DNA from: Desulfosporosinus hippei DSM 8344
GTDB lineage: Bacteria; Bacillota; Desulfitobacteriia; Desulfitobacteriales; Desulfitobacteriaceae
Assembly (NCBI RefSeq): GCF_900100785.1
Contig: NZ_FNCP01000022.1
Span: forward strand, 1 to 64,000
Length of the DNA stretch: 64,000 nucleotides
Reading direction: 5' to 3'
Each line of letters starts with the position of its first letter. The stretch's first letter is position 1. Under the pieces are notes generated by a model. That model did not search any database and was not told the DNA's origin. It saw only the letters and a list, made by a program, of their open reading frames with translations. This document shows, one piece after another, positions 27,112 through 35,203 of this stretch. Made by a program: the position numbers and the translations under genes.

Positions 27112-27357
27112 CTAGATAAACTCTATCTCAAAGGGCATTTGTTCTATGGCCTTCTTTAAATCCGGCCAACACTGCTTGGTTGTTTGAATCATGACTTCCC
27201 CTAATGCTCGATCAGTTGTTGTAACAATTCCCAGATGTCCGAGGCCTTCGACAAGTTTATCTAACATCTGCATTTCCACCCTTTCTAAACGGGCCTTTAC
27301 AACAACATCCAGATCCAAAAAAGGAGGACTTGAGGGCTCAATATCATTAAAATTCAT
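27112..27357 (-). CDS. Small paralogue 2, DUF4911-like
   Basis: 81 residues, clearly homologous to the preceding small protein along its whole length (LVEGLGHLGIVTTTDRALGE, PFEIEFI at the end). AAAGGAGGAG precedes the ATG. The two genes arose by tandem duplication and lie between the U32 peptidase gene and the terminator at 26787. No catalytic residues are obvious; I cannot assign a function. Confidence 0.7.
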   Translation of the reverse strand: MNFNDIEPSSPPFLDLDVVVKARLERVEMQMLDKLVEGLGHLGIVTTTDRALGEVMIQTTKQCWPDLKKAIEQMPFEIEFI

Positions 27358-27397
27358 TGCTGTCTCCTCCTTTAATTTTCAATTACTTATTCTATGA

Positions 27398-28660
27398 CTA
27401 CTTTTTCTCGCTTTTTGCTCGTCGTAAAATACTATAAGGCAAGATTTTCCTTGGTACAGACATCTTTATCTTTTGCTGAGCATGACGAGCCACCTCCATC
27501 GGTACCCCTTCAATATCCCACATCTCTTTAACTTCGAAAGACCAACATTCTCTCTGGGGAGTTAAGACTTCTAAGACTTCACCGACCTTAAAATTATTTC
27601 TTTGCTCAACCCATGAGAGGTTCTCATCCAATATCTTAAGGGTTTGGTTTTCCATTTTCTCTTCAACTAAGTGGACTCCTACGAAATCATAATCTCGAAC
27701 ATAATGAGAAGAAATCAGATTATGCGAACTGGCACCCGGCTTTCCAAAGAGGAAGCCTGGCGAATAGTCTCTGTGGCTAACTTTATCCATTTCCTCCAAC
27801 CATTGTGGAAGCTTTTCCTGAAAGGCCTCTTCCCCTTGCTCCCATAAAGTATCGATAGCCTCCCGATAAACCTTGACTGTACTGGCTACATACTGAACAC
27901 TTTTCATTCGTCCTTCAATTTTGTAGCTGTCAATATCAATTGGCTTTAACAAAGGAAGATGGGGTAAAAGGCATAAATCGTGGGAATTAAACACATAGGT
28001 TCCCCGTTCGTCCTCTTCAATGGGAAAAGCAATCCCCGGCCGCTTTTCCTCGACAAGTGCATAGCCCCAACGGCAGGGCTGTGTACATTCTCCGCGATTG
28101 GCATCTCTGCCTGTTAAGTAGTTGCTTAGTAGGCATCGCCCGGAATAAGACATACACATTGCGCCATGGATAAAGATTTCTAAGCCACCATCCACTTTAG
28201 GGCGTAGATCATTCATCTCCTGAAGAGTTAATTCCCGGGCCAAAACCACTCTCTCTATCCCTTGCTTCATCCAGAAGCGGACGGAATACGAGTTTGTGTT
28301 ATTAGCCTGGGTACTTAAATGTAGAGGCAGACGAGGAGCCACTTCCTTAGCCATCATGATAACTCCCGGATCGGAAACAATGGCACCGTCTACCTTCAAT
28401 TCCTCTAAGTGTTTGAGGTAGGTCGGAAGCTCTGCAAAATCCGGCTCATGGGCAAAAATATTAACTGTTACATACAGCTTTTTCCCCAGATCATGAGTCC
28501 AGTTAACCGCTTGCTCCATTTCCGCCCAATCAAAATTTCCAGCGTAAGCTCGCAGACCAAAGGCCTGCCCCCCCATATATACTGCGTCCGCTCCATAGGC
28601 TAGCGCATATTTTAACTTTTCCATATCTCCTGCAGGAGCCAATAGTTCCGGTTTTTTCAT
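27398..28660 (-). CDS. U32-family peptidase-like protein (TrhP/YrrO type)
   Basis: 420 residues: MKKPELLAPAGDMEKLKYAL at the start, then the family signature FIHGAMCMSYSGRCLLSNYL followed by GRDANRGECTQPCRW. The Cys residues of this segment bind an iron-sulfur cluster in related enzymes. In Bacillus the relatives TrhP1/P2 (YrrN/YrrO) form 5-hydroxyuridine in tRNA, using prephenate-derived chemistry, so the 'peptidase' label is historic. AGGGGA precedes the ATG. Two small paralogous genes follow. The shikimate genes at the left end would supply prephenate, but there is no direct genetic link. Confidence 0.85.
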   Translation of the reverse strand: MKKPELLAPAGDMEKLKYALAYGADAVYMGGQAFGLRAYAGNFDWAEMEQAVNWTHDLGKKLYVTVNIFAHEPDFAELPTYLKHLEELKVDGAIVSDPGVIMMAKEVAPRLPLHLSTQANNTNSYSVRFWMKQGIERVVLARELTLQEMNDLRPKVDGGLEIFIHGAMCMSYSGRCLLSNYLTGRDANRGECTQPCRWGYALVEEKRPGIAFPIEEDERGTYVFNSHDLCLLPHLPLLKPIDIDSYKIEGRMKSVQYVASTVKVYREAIDTLWEQGEEAFQEKLPQWLEEMDKVSHRDYSPGFLFGKPGASSHNLISSHYVRDYDFVGVHLVEEKMENQTLKILDENLSWVEQRNNFKVGEVLEVLTPQRECWSFEVKEMWDIEGVPMEVARHAQQKIKMSVPRKILPYSILRRAKSEKK

Positions 28661-28794
28661 CTATATTCCCCTAACTAACTTTAAGCTTTAATCGTTTTGC
28701 TATTCCGCTATAGTTTAACATAAATGGATAGTACCTTATTCAACCTGTTCGAAGTAATAAGATCAAACAGAAAAAATCTTTTACATAACACCCC

Positions 28795-28824
28795 TTGACG
28801 AAGTGCCTTCTGACATATTACAAT
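28795..28824 (+). promoter_or_regulatory. Promoter of the T-box-trpB transcript
   Basis: TTGACG (28795-28800), 18 bases, TACAAT (28819-28824). Transcription would begin near 28831, just before the T-box leader. Confidence 0.75.
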
Positions 28825-28830
28825 ACAGAA

Positions 28831-29164
28831 AATTAACATGCAAGACAATGAAGAGAATTAGTAAGTTTTTGAGGACTGTTTTAGCGAGTCAGAGCAGGTG
28901 GGAGTCTGATACATGTCCCGTAGACTGAATGGATCTCGGAGTCGTAATCCGAACACGCTTTGCGTAAGTAGGTGATACCGGGGGTTTCCCGTTACAGAGA
29001 CACGGATATCGAGAGGCTTACTCTCCGCATCTGCTTACTTGTTGCCGAGAACCTACTCCGTATCTAAGATTCCTATATGGGGTAATATACATTTGTATGT
29101 CCCATACAAAAAGGTGGCATAATGGAAATTAACTTTCTGTCCTTTGAAGGACGGAAAGTTTTTT
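28831..29164 (+). ncRNA. T-box riboswitch, tRNA-Trp specific
   Basis: A leader of about 330 bases ending in a terminator. Stem I elements are visible: AGTAA near 28862, then GCGAGTCAGAGCAGGTGGGA, and CTGAATGGATCTCGGAG, where the triplet after the conserved GAA is TGG (28930-28932), the Trp codon. The antiterminator bulge reads AAGGTGGCAT (29111-29120). The terminator (29131-29164) has arms AACTTTC/GAAAGTT plus an inner stem and ends in TTTTTT. Uncharged tRNA-Trp should pair with the leader and allow trpB transcription. Confidence 0.93.
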
Positions 29165-29194
29165 AGTTTTAAAAGAAGATGGAGGAATCAAACC

Positions 29195-30367
29195 ATGGAA
29201 AAAGGATATTTCGGAGAATTTGGCGGTAGTTTTGTTCCCCCCCAATTAGAAAATGCCTTAGCTCAATTAGACGATGCTTTCGAAACCTATAAAGATGATC
29301 CGGAGTTTAATCAGGAGCTTGATTACTATTTACGGCAGTATGTAGGCCGCCCCAACCCTCTCTACTATGCCAAAAAGCTTACTCAACAATTAGGTGGTGC
29401 TAAAGTATACCTTAAACGTGAAGACCTTAACCATACCGGGGCCCACAAGATTAATAATGTTCTTGGTCAAGCATTGCTGGCGAAACGTATGGGAGCTAAA
29501 AGGGTCATTGCTGAAACCGGTGCCGGACAACACGGCGTAGCTACAGCAACTGCATGCGCTCTCTTTGACATGGAATGCATTATATATATGGGAGAAGAAG
29601 ATACAAAGCGTCAATCCCTCAATGTCTTCCGCATGGAACTCCTAGGGGCCAAAGTTGTCCCGGTCACATCAGGAACACGTACCTTGAAAGATGCTGTGGA
29701 TGCCGCCTTAGAGGACTTTGCCGTAAATTATGAGAACACCTTTTACATGCTGGGTTCGGCAGTAGGCCCCCATCCTTTTCCTTCACTCGTCAAACACTTC
29801 CAAGCAGTTATTTCCCGGGAAGCACGTCAGCAAATACTCGAGGCCGAAGGAAAACTTCCCGACGTAGTGATGGCCTGTGTCGGCGGCGGCAGCAACGCCA
29901 TCGGTATGTTCGCCAATTTCTTAGAGGACTCCTCTGTTAAACTCATAGGAGTTGAGCCGGCGGGTTTGGGTCTGGAAACCGGTAAACACGCTGCTCCTCT
30001 GTCCGCAGGAGCTCCCGGAATTGTTCACGGCTTTAAATGCTACGTTATGGCAGACGAAAACGGAGAACCTCTGCCCACCCACTCCATATCCGCCGGCCTG
30101 GACTATCCCGGCGTTGGCCCAGAGCATAGTTATCTAAAGGACAGTGGCCGTGCAGAGTATGTAAGCATCACTGACACCGAGTCCCTGGAAGCCTTCCATC
30201 GACTTTCCCGAACAGAAGGTATCATACCTGCCCTAGAAAGCGCTCATGCTGTAGCCTACGCTCTTAAACTTGCTCCAACCATGAACCCTAACCAAATTAT
30301 CATCGTCAATATCTCCGGTCGCGGTGACAAAGACGTAGAACAAATCTATCAACTAACTCATAAATAG
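29195..30367 (+). CDS. trpB: Tryptophan synthase beta subunit
   Basis: 390 residues from [17 protein letters not shown] (ATG at 29195, GGAGG 8 bases upstream; the longer frame starts inside the terminator). The PLP-binding Lys lies in [14 protein letters not shown], and the phosphate-binding loop is [20 protein letters not shown] and GRGDKD are typical of the TrpB1 form. It joins indole and serine to make tryptophan, normally with TrpA. No trpA or other trp gene is present here, so it is a separate trpB under its own T-box: it may serve indole salvage or complete a trp operon located elsewhere. Confidence 0.97.
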   Translation: MEKGYFGEFGGSFVPPQLENALAQLDDAFETYKDDPEFNQELDYYLRQYVGRPNPLYYAKKLTQQLGGAKVYLKREDLNHTGAHKINNVLGQALLAKRMGAKRVIAETGAGQHGVATATACALFDMECIIYMGEEDTKRQSLNVFRMELLGAKVVPVTSGTRTLKDAVDAALEDFAVNYENTFYMLGSAVGPHPFPSLVKHFQAVISREARQQILEAEGKLPDVVMACVGGGSNAIGMFANFLEDSSVKLIGVEPAGLGLETGKHAAPLSAGAPGIVHGFKCYVMADENGEPLPTHSISAGLDYPGVGPEHSYLKDSGRAEYVSITDTESLEAFHRLSRTEGIIPALESAHAVAYALKLAPTMNPNQIIIVNISGRGDKDVEQIYQLTHK

Positions 30368-30368
30368 C

Positions 30369-31388
30369 TTACTGATACAACTCAACATTCTTCAGATGCT
30401 CAGCATAGGTTTTCGCAAACACATGGTAGCCATCCTTTTTGGCGACATAGTAGCGAAAATCTGTCTGAGCCGGATTCAACACAGCTTGCAACGAGGCATG
30501 CCCCGGGCTGGCGATGGGTCCAGGCGGGAAACCGGCATGCAGATAAGTATTATAGGGTGAAGGAATCTGTAAATCTTGGTAGGAGAGTTTAGGCTTGGGG
30601 GTACCCAGCAAAAACTGAATGGTAGCATCTATCTGAAGAGGCTGGTTAATCTTTAAGCGGTTAAACAAAACTGAAGCAATTAAGGCACGATCCGATTCTC
30701 TTACAGCTTCCTTTTCAATTAGAGAACCCAGGATAACCCATTGAGCAACAGTGAGCTTCATTGAAACAAGCTGCTTCTGAACCTCTGGAGTTAGTTCTTT
30801 GGCAAATTGCCGCAGGAGCAAATCAATAGCTGCATGAGGAGAAGTTTCAACTGGGATGTCATAGGTATTTGGAAATAGATATCCTTCTAAGCGGTGGATC
30901 CCTTGAGGCGCATCCTTTAGAAATTCATACGGAAACGAATCTTCCGTAACAACTTTAGTTAACTCCCCTTTACTCCCTATTCCTTTTTGCACCAAAAGCT
31001 CAATAATCTGTTCAGTAGTATACCCTTCAGGAATTGTCACCATATTGGTATCCAAAGAAGTAGAACCACTAATTAAGTGCTCTATCATTTCCTTAGGAGA
31101 CATTGTGGGGGCTATCTGATAATCCCCTACATATAGTTTAAAATCATCTCGACGTTCACGGGCCAAAAGTTGGAACATCCCCGCGCTGCGGATGAGCTGA
31201 CGCTCTTGTAATTCCCTAGCCAGTTGCGCCGCAGTTGTTCCCGGAGATATGGTAATTTTAATACTGTTTCCCGAGGTGGAGTAAGGCTTTGTTGCCCAAC
31301 TCCACCAAGATAATACTCCAAAGCCCCCGACCACGGAAAGAAGAATAATCCACGTAAATACTCCCATGGTCTTCTTTTTTCTGGCCAT
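30369..31388 (-). CDS. mltG: Endolytic transglycosylase MltG (YceG-like)
   Basis: 339 residues: short cytoplasmic start, one membrane helix (MGVFTWIILLSVVGGFGVLSW), then a LysM-like stretch and the YceG domain. The catalytic Glu lies in VILGSLIEKEAV, followed by NRLKINQPLQIDATIQF and a C-terminal NPAQTDFRYYVAKKDGYHVF. It cuts new glycan strands and so sets their length at the membrane. It follows the VanW-type gene by 30 bases. The stop codon is one base from that of trpB on the other strand. Confidence 0.93.
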   Translation of the reverse strand: MARKKKTMGVFTWIILLSVVGGFGVLSWWSWATKPYSTSGNSIKITISPGTTAAQLARELQERQLIRSAGMFQLLARERRDDFKLYVGDYQIAPTMSPKEMIEHLISGSTSLDTNMVTIPEGYTTEQIIELLVQKGIGSKGELTKVVTEDSFPYEFLKDAPQGIHRLEGYLFPNTYDIPVETSPHAAIDLLLRQFAKELTPEVQKQLVSMKLTVAQWVILGSLIEKEAVRESDRALIASVLFNRLKINQPLQIDATIQFLLGTPKPKLSYQDLQIPSPYNTYLHAGFPPGPIASPGHASLQAVLNPAQTDFRYYVAKKDGYHVFAKTYAEHLKNVELYQ

Positions 31389-31418
31389 TTCTCACTCTCT
31401 CTTTCTCTATTCGAACCC

Positions 31419-32783
31419 TTATGTTCCAACGCGGAAAATGCGATTTGTCGGAGCATATGAATCCCGGCCAAGAAATTTCTTGGTTTCACTGCCACTCTCA
31501 TCTCGGATAACCTGCCAAGTATTTACTACAATCCCTTTAACACCACCCTGGTCTCGAACGACTCGACCTTTGGGAAGCTTAGGATCGAGCCGCCTTTTTG
31601 TTGTATAAGGGATTTCTCTCTCTACTTGCCGTTCAATTCGAACAGTATTACCAGTCTTCTTACCCCAAATCCTAACTGTTAAGACTCCAGATTTTACTTC
31701 AGTTCGTAGATATGCTAAACTCTGGGAGTTATTTTTAAATTTGAAATCAATATTGGGATAATTAACGGTTGCATCTTGTCCGGGAGGCACATAACCTACA
31801 ACAACAGCATGAGGCATACGTTCAACAATTTCTAAATTACTTAGTAATACTGCATTGTATAGTGTGGAAGACACTTGGCAAATACCCCCGCCAGTCCCTT
31901 TGACGTATTCTCCATTTATAAATACATAAGCTTCCTTATACCCGGTTCCTGGTTCTCGGGGACCTACAACCTGGTTAAAGGAAAGAGTCTCACCGGGCTG
32001 AAGCAATTTGCCATCCAAGGCTTTAGCAGCCGCAGTCAAGTTTGCCGAACGGTTCTTCTCCTTTACTAGAAAATTTGTTGAAAATTCACCAATGATAGAA
32101 TCAAAAGCCAAATCTTTAATAGACTCTGTTGTGACCGCTGGAGCTACTTCAGACATGGGAATTTCAATCCGTGTTGGAACTTCACTGAGTGATAGGTTTT
32201 CAATCTTACTTATTAAGTGTTCAACATCAGCCCTTCGACCAGGTTCTGATGGCTGTATAACTACCTTATCCTTCTCAATCTTATAGGCAGCATCTTTGGC
32301 CGGCGTATTAAATTTCGTAAGCTTTTCTTGAAGTTTCTGACTGGCAACCTCGGAATTAACTTTAAAGACGCTGGGCTGAATAGTTCCTGGGTTAGTCTGG
32401 GTTTGATCAATAGTCTTTTCAGTATCAACTTCAAACCCTATGTCAGTTAAAGTCAAAGGAATCTCTGTATTATTGTACAACAGTACACGGGTTTCTTCCA
32501 GCTTGTCCTTTGCCCAATTCTCAATCTTAGTAGATGCCTCGACTAAGGGAGTCCCACTCAAATCTAAATCGTCAATTTTACTCCCCTCTGGCATAACCGA
32601 ATTTAGTGTTTTAGCTTTAGCCTCTTGTTTATCTTGAGAAATTTGTTTATCAGGTACCGGAGACGGAGAATAATCAGGTGTGTGATCTAATGAATTACAA
32701 CCACTGAGCAATGAAGTAAAAAGAATGCTTAAAATGAACAGATAACTTAATCTCCTATTTCTAAAACACTTTATTTTCTTCAC
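31419..32783 (-). CDS. VanW-family lipoprotein with G5-like domain
   Basis: 454 residues. A lipobox LLSGC ends the signal sequence, so it is anchored to the outer face of the membrane. A peptidoglycan-binding-like region (about 80-220) precedes the VanW domain, seen as LQPGETLSFNQVVGPREPGTGYKEA and KGTGGGICQVSSTLYNAVLL. A G5-like domain at the C-terminus begins with RIERQVEREIPYTT. VanW proteins occur with vancomycin resistance genes but also widely in clostridia without resistance; their biochemical role is unknown. GTG start touching its ribosome binding site, so the start is uncertain. Upstream of mltG, probably one operon for cell-wall functions. Confidence 0.85.
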   Translation of the reverse strand: MKKIKCFRNRRLSYLFILSILFTSLLSGCNSLDHTPDYSPSPVPDKQISQDKQEAKAKTLNSVMPEGSKIDDLDLSGTPLVEASTKIENWAKDKLEETRVLLYNNTEIPLTLTDIGFEVDTEKTIDQTQTNPGTIQPSVFKVNSEVASQKLQEKLTKFNTPAKDAAYKIEKDKVVIQPSEPGRRADVEHLISKIENLSLSEVPTRIEIPMSEVAPAVTTESIKDLAFDSIIGEFSTNFLVKEKNRSANLTAAAKALDGKLLQPGETLSFNQVVGPREPGTGYKEAYVFINGEYVKGTGGGICQVSSTLYNAVLLSNLEIVERMPHAVVVGYVPPGQDATVNYPNIDFKFKNNSQSLAYLRTEVKSGVLTVRIWGKKTGNTVRIERQVEREIPYTTKRRLDPKLPKGRVVRDQGGVKGIVVNTWQVIRDESGSETKKFLGRDSYAPTNRIFRVGT

Positions 32784-32952
32784 CCCCTCTTTTTTAATTA
32801 GTCTTTCCTTTGAGTTTTTTGTTTATCTAAGAATCTCGTAGAACTAACAGCTTTTGACTTGTGAAAGTATTGGAAACAGAGTTTTATTAATCCTTTGCTG
32901 ATTGTTTAAGGAAGAGACAATTAAATACTGCTGAGTTTTCTTATCAAGAAAA

Positions 32953-32995
32953 AAACAAAGAACTCGCTGAGCTATACTCAACGAGTTCTTTGTTT
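32953..32995 (-). terminator. Terminator after yrzB
   Basis: 14-bp stem with arms 32953-32966 and 32982-32995 around a 15-base loop; the minus-strand arm ends in T-rich sequence. It closes the alaS-ireB-ruvX-yrzB block. Confidence 0.88.
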
Positions 32996-33028
32996 CCGAT
33001 CATTTAAAATTAATAAATAAGCGCAAAA

Positions 33029-33328
33029 TTAGTCTTCTTCTGATTCTACTAGGTTTTCCCAGGCGTCAGCTACTTTTTCCCACTCTTCGTCGTCTTCGAT
33101 GTCAAGCAGCATTTCTCCACCTTCAGCATCTTTACCAAGTTTAAGGATAATTGCCTCATCTTCCTCGGATTCATCCTCTGAAATAGGCATTAAAACAAAG
33201 TATGTAGAGCCGTCTAGTTCCAATGTGTCTAGATGAAGAAACTCATGGTCTTTTCCTTCATCGTCTGTGAGAATGACAGTGTCAAACTCTTCAGCATCAT
33301 GCTCATGGTCTTGTGGATGGTCAGTCAT
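33029..33328 (-). CDS. yrzB: DUF1292 protein YrzB
   Basis: 99 residues, very acidic: EFDTVILTDDEGKDHEFLHL, then DGSTYFVLMPISEDESEEDE and a Glu-rich end. This is the DUF1292/YrzB family, found between ruvX and mltG in most Firmicutes; function unknown. I start it at the ATG at 33328 (AGAGG at 8 bases) and not at the GTG at 33337 that touches the binding site. Position after ruvX agrees with the canonical order. Confidence 0.9.
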   Translation of the reverse strand: MTDHPQDHEHDAEEFDTVILTDDEGKDHEFLHLDTLELDGSTYFVLMPISEDESEEDEAIILKLGKDAEGGEMLLDIEDDEEWEKVADAWENLVESEED

Positions 33329-33397
33329 ATGATTCACCTCTTAATTAAAGAATATGGTCATTGTACTATTGTAGGTAATGATTGTCAAATATCGAGC

Positions 33398-33814
33398 CTA
33401 AGTTTTCTTCATTTGCCGACTGTCCAGGTACCCTTGAAGAATAAACACCGCTGCCATTTTGTCTATCACGTTCTTACGTTTGGAGCGAGACATATCGGCT
33501 TCCAACAGAGTCCTCTGGGCAGCAACTGTACTTAAACGTTCATCCCATAACTTGACTTCAAGTCCAAACTTCGCCCGTAGAACCTCTGCAAACTCCTCGG
33601 TCAAAGTACATCGAGGCCCTATAGTTCCATTCATGTTCTTTGGATAACCAAGGACAATCTCCATAACCTCATATTCCCGAATCAGTTCTTCTAACTCATC
33701 AAGTTCCTTCTTGGATCGCCTAATCGTTTTAATCCCTTGGGCCGTCCAAAATAATGCGTCACTAATGGCCACACCGATTGTCTTAGACCCAAAATCCAAT
33801 CCCATAATCCGCAC
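33398..33814 (-). CDS. ruvX: RuvX/YqgF RNase H-like nuclease
   Basis: 138 residues with [19 protein letters not shown] (first catalytic Asp), [17 protein letters not shown] and [15 protein letters not shown], ending in a [18 protein letters not shown] segment with the last Asp. The family acts as a pre-16S rRNA or Holliday-junction nuclease. It follows the aldo/keto reductase gene by 21 bases and precedes yrzB. Confidence 0.95.
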   Translation of the reverse strand: MRIMGLDFGSKTIGVAISDALFWTAQGIKTIRRSKKELDELEELIREYEVMEIVLGYPKNMNGTIGPRCTLTEEFAEVLRAKFGLEVKLWDERLSTVAAQRTLLEADMSRSKRKNVIDKMAAVFILQGYLDSRQMKKT

Positions 33815-33835
33815 AGGATTCCCTCCTAAATTAAT

Positions 33836-34777
33836 CTAAACAATTTTTAGGCAAAAATGCGGACACGCCCTCCCGCAATACCCACACAGTACACATGCTT
33901 CAGGGTTAACCACCGCAGTCTCTTCTATGCTCAAAGCGCCTTGCGGGCATGCCTCTACGCACAATCCACAGCTTTGACACCAATCGGCAATAAAGAGTTT
34001 TCGCTCTCTATGTCTAACCATATTTTGCAAACTTTCAGGGACTTCTTTCCCTTCTATCAAAAGCAAATTATAGTCTACTTCTGCCTGACTGGACATTCCT
34101 AAGGCAATTCCCTGAACACCCGCAATACTTTTTATAAAGTCGATGGCTTTTTTAGGATCCCTCGTTAAATGCCCGCCGCCAAAAATCTTCATTGCATATA
34201 TCCCAATGCCCAAATCTGAGGCAAAGGCAATGGCGTCCAACATTTCACTCAACGTCCCATCAATAATTCCCAGCCCCTGATAATTTAAGATTGGGTGAAT
34301 TACATCCAGACCGGGCAATAAGGTGCCAGCCCGAACCCCCTCTACAGCGTGAGTGGAAATGCCGATCCAGCGTACAATTCCTTTTTCCTTCGCACGGCGG
34401 AGTTCTTCCCAAGCCCCCGAGTGCCCTTTTAAGGTTAAAGCACTTTCCTGTTCATGAAGCAAAAAAAAATCGAGAGTATCCCTATTGAGAGCAGTTCGTG
34501 CCTTCTCTAAACTTAATTTCATTTCCTCAGCCGTAACAGAGTAGGATTTACTGACAATCCGCACATCAGGCTGATTCTTAATAGCTTCAGCTATTTGTTC
34601 ATAGTTATCATATATTTCGGCAGTGTCAATCCAATTAATCCCTTGTTCAAAGGCATACCGCAGAACTGAAACTCCCTCCTCTGCGGTTAGACGGCCTTGT
34701 AAGGGAGAGACAGCTAAACTTCCAAAACAGACCTCTGAGACATCTGCTCCCCATAACCCTAACTTAACTTGACGCAT
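33836..34777 (-). CDS. Aldo/keto reductase with C-terminal 4Fe-4S domain
   Basis: 313 residues. The AKR barrel begins MRQVKLGLWGADVSEVCFGS; the catalytic Asp/Tyr region is NWIDTAEIYDNYEQI, the Lys is in VRIVSKSYSVTA, and the His is in DFFLLHEQE. The C-terminus has two four-Cys motifs: CQSCGLCVEACP and CVLCGYCGRACP, giving two 4Fe-4S clusters. This AKR-ferredoxin fusion is common in anaerobes and may take electrons from ferredoxin; substrate unknown. It is inserted between ireB and ruvX, a place where Firmicutes usually have nothing, and ireB ends with its own terminator-like hairpin just before it. Confidence 0.88.
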   Translation of the reverse strand: MRQVKLGLWGADVSEVCFGSLAVSPLQGRLTAEEGVSVLRYAFEQGINWIDTAEIYDNYEQIAEAIKNQPDVRIVSKSYSVTAEEMKLSLEKARTALNRDTLDFFLLHEQESALTLKGHSGAWEELRRAKEKGIVRWIGISTHAVEGVRAGTLLPGLDVIHPILNYQGLGIIDGTLSEMLDAIAFASDLGIGIYAMKIFGGGHLTRDPKKAIDFIKSIAGVQGIALGMSSQAEVDYNLLLIEGKEVPESLQNMVRHRERKLFIADWCQSCGLCVEACPQGALSIEETAVVNPEACVLCGYCGRACPHFCLKIV

Positions 34778-34833
34778 TTATAGCCTCCTTTGGTGCGAGG
34801 CACACATCGCACTTCAATGCTTCGTAAAGTTTA

Positions 34834-34859
34834 AACCCTCACCACATTGAGTGAGGGTT
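34834..34859 (-). terminator. Hairpin after ireB
   Basis: 9-bp perfect stem (34834-34842 with 34851-34859), core CCCTCAC/GTGAGGG, short T-run. A likely terminator or attenuator between ireB and the aldo/keto reductase gene. Confidence 0.65.
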
Positions 34860-34871
34860 CTAACTCCAGCA

Positions 34872-35126
34872 CTATTTTTCTTGCAAATAGGTTCTTACCA
34901 GTTCTTCGATCAGCTCAAAGCGTTCAAGTTTACGAATCATCGATCTCGCCTGATTATGGCTGGTAATATACACAGGGTCGCCAGACATGAGATAACCAAC
35001 CATTTGATTAATTGGGTCATACCCTTTCTCTTGTAACGCAGCGTACACCTTTTGTAGTATATCCCGGGCAGAAATCTCTTCTTCCACCACAGCCTTAAAC
35101 ATCATGGTTTCTTCCATTCGATCCAT
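34872..35126 (-). CDS. ireB: IreB-family regulatory protein
   Basis: 84 residues ending in [19 protein letters not shown], with the conserved [28 protein letters not shown]. IreB (DUF965, YrzL) is a small protein phosphorylated on Thr by the IreK/PrkC kinase and linked to cell-wall stress in enterococci. Here the N-terminus carries only one Thr (MEETMMFK). Usual neighbour of alaS, as here. AAGGGGG lies 8 bases before the ATG. Confidence 0.92.
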   Translation of the reverse strand: MDRMEETMMFKAVVEEEISARDILQKVYAALQEKGYDPINQMVGYLMSGDPVYITSHNQARSMIRKLERFELIEELVRTYLQEK

Positions 35127-35203
35127 TTCCTGTCCCCCTTTCGCCTTTCGTCCTGACTTTTCCTATTAACTTTAGATATTCTGTCAATCGGGAAGATTCT
35201 CCT

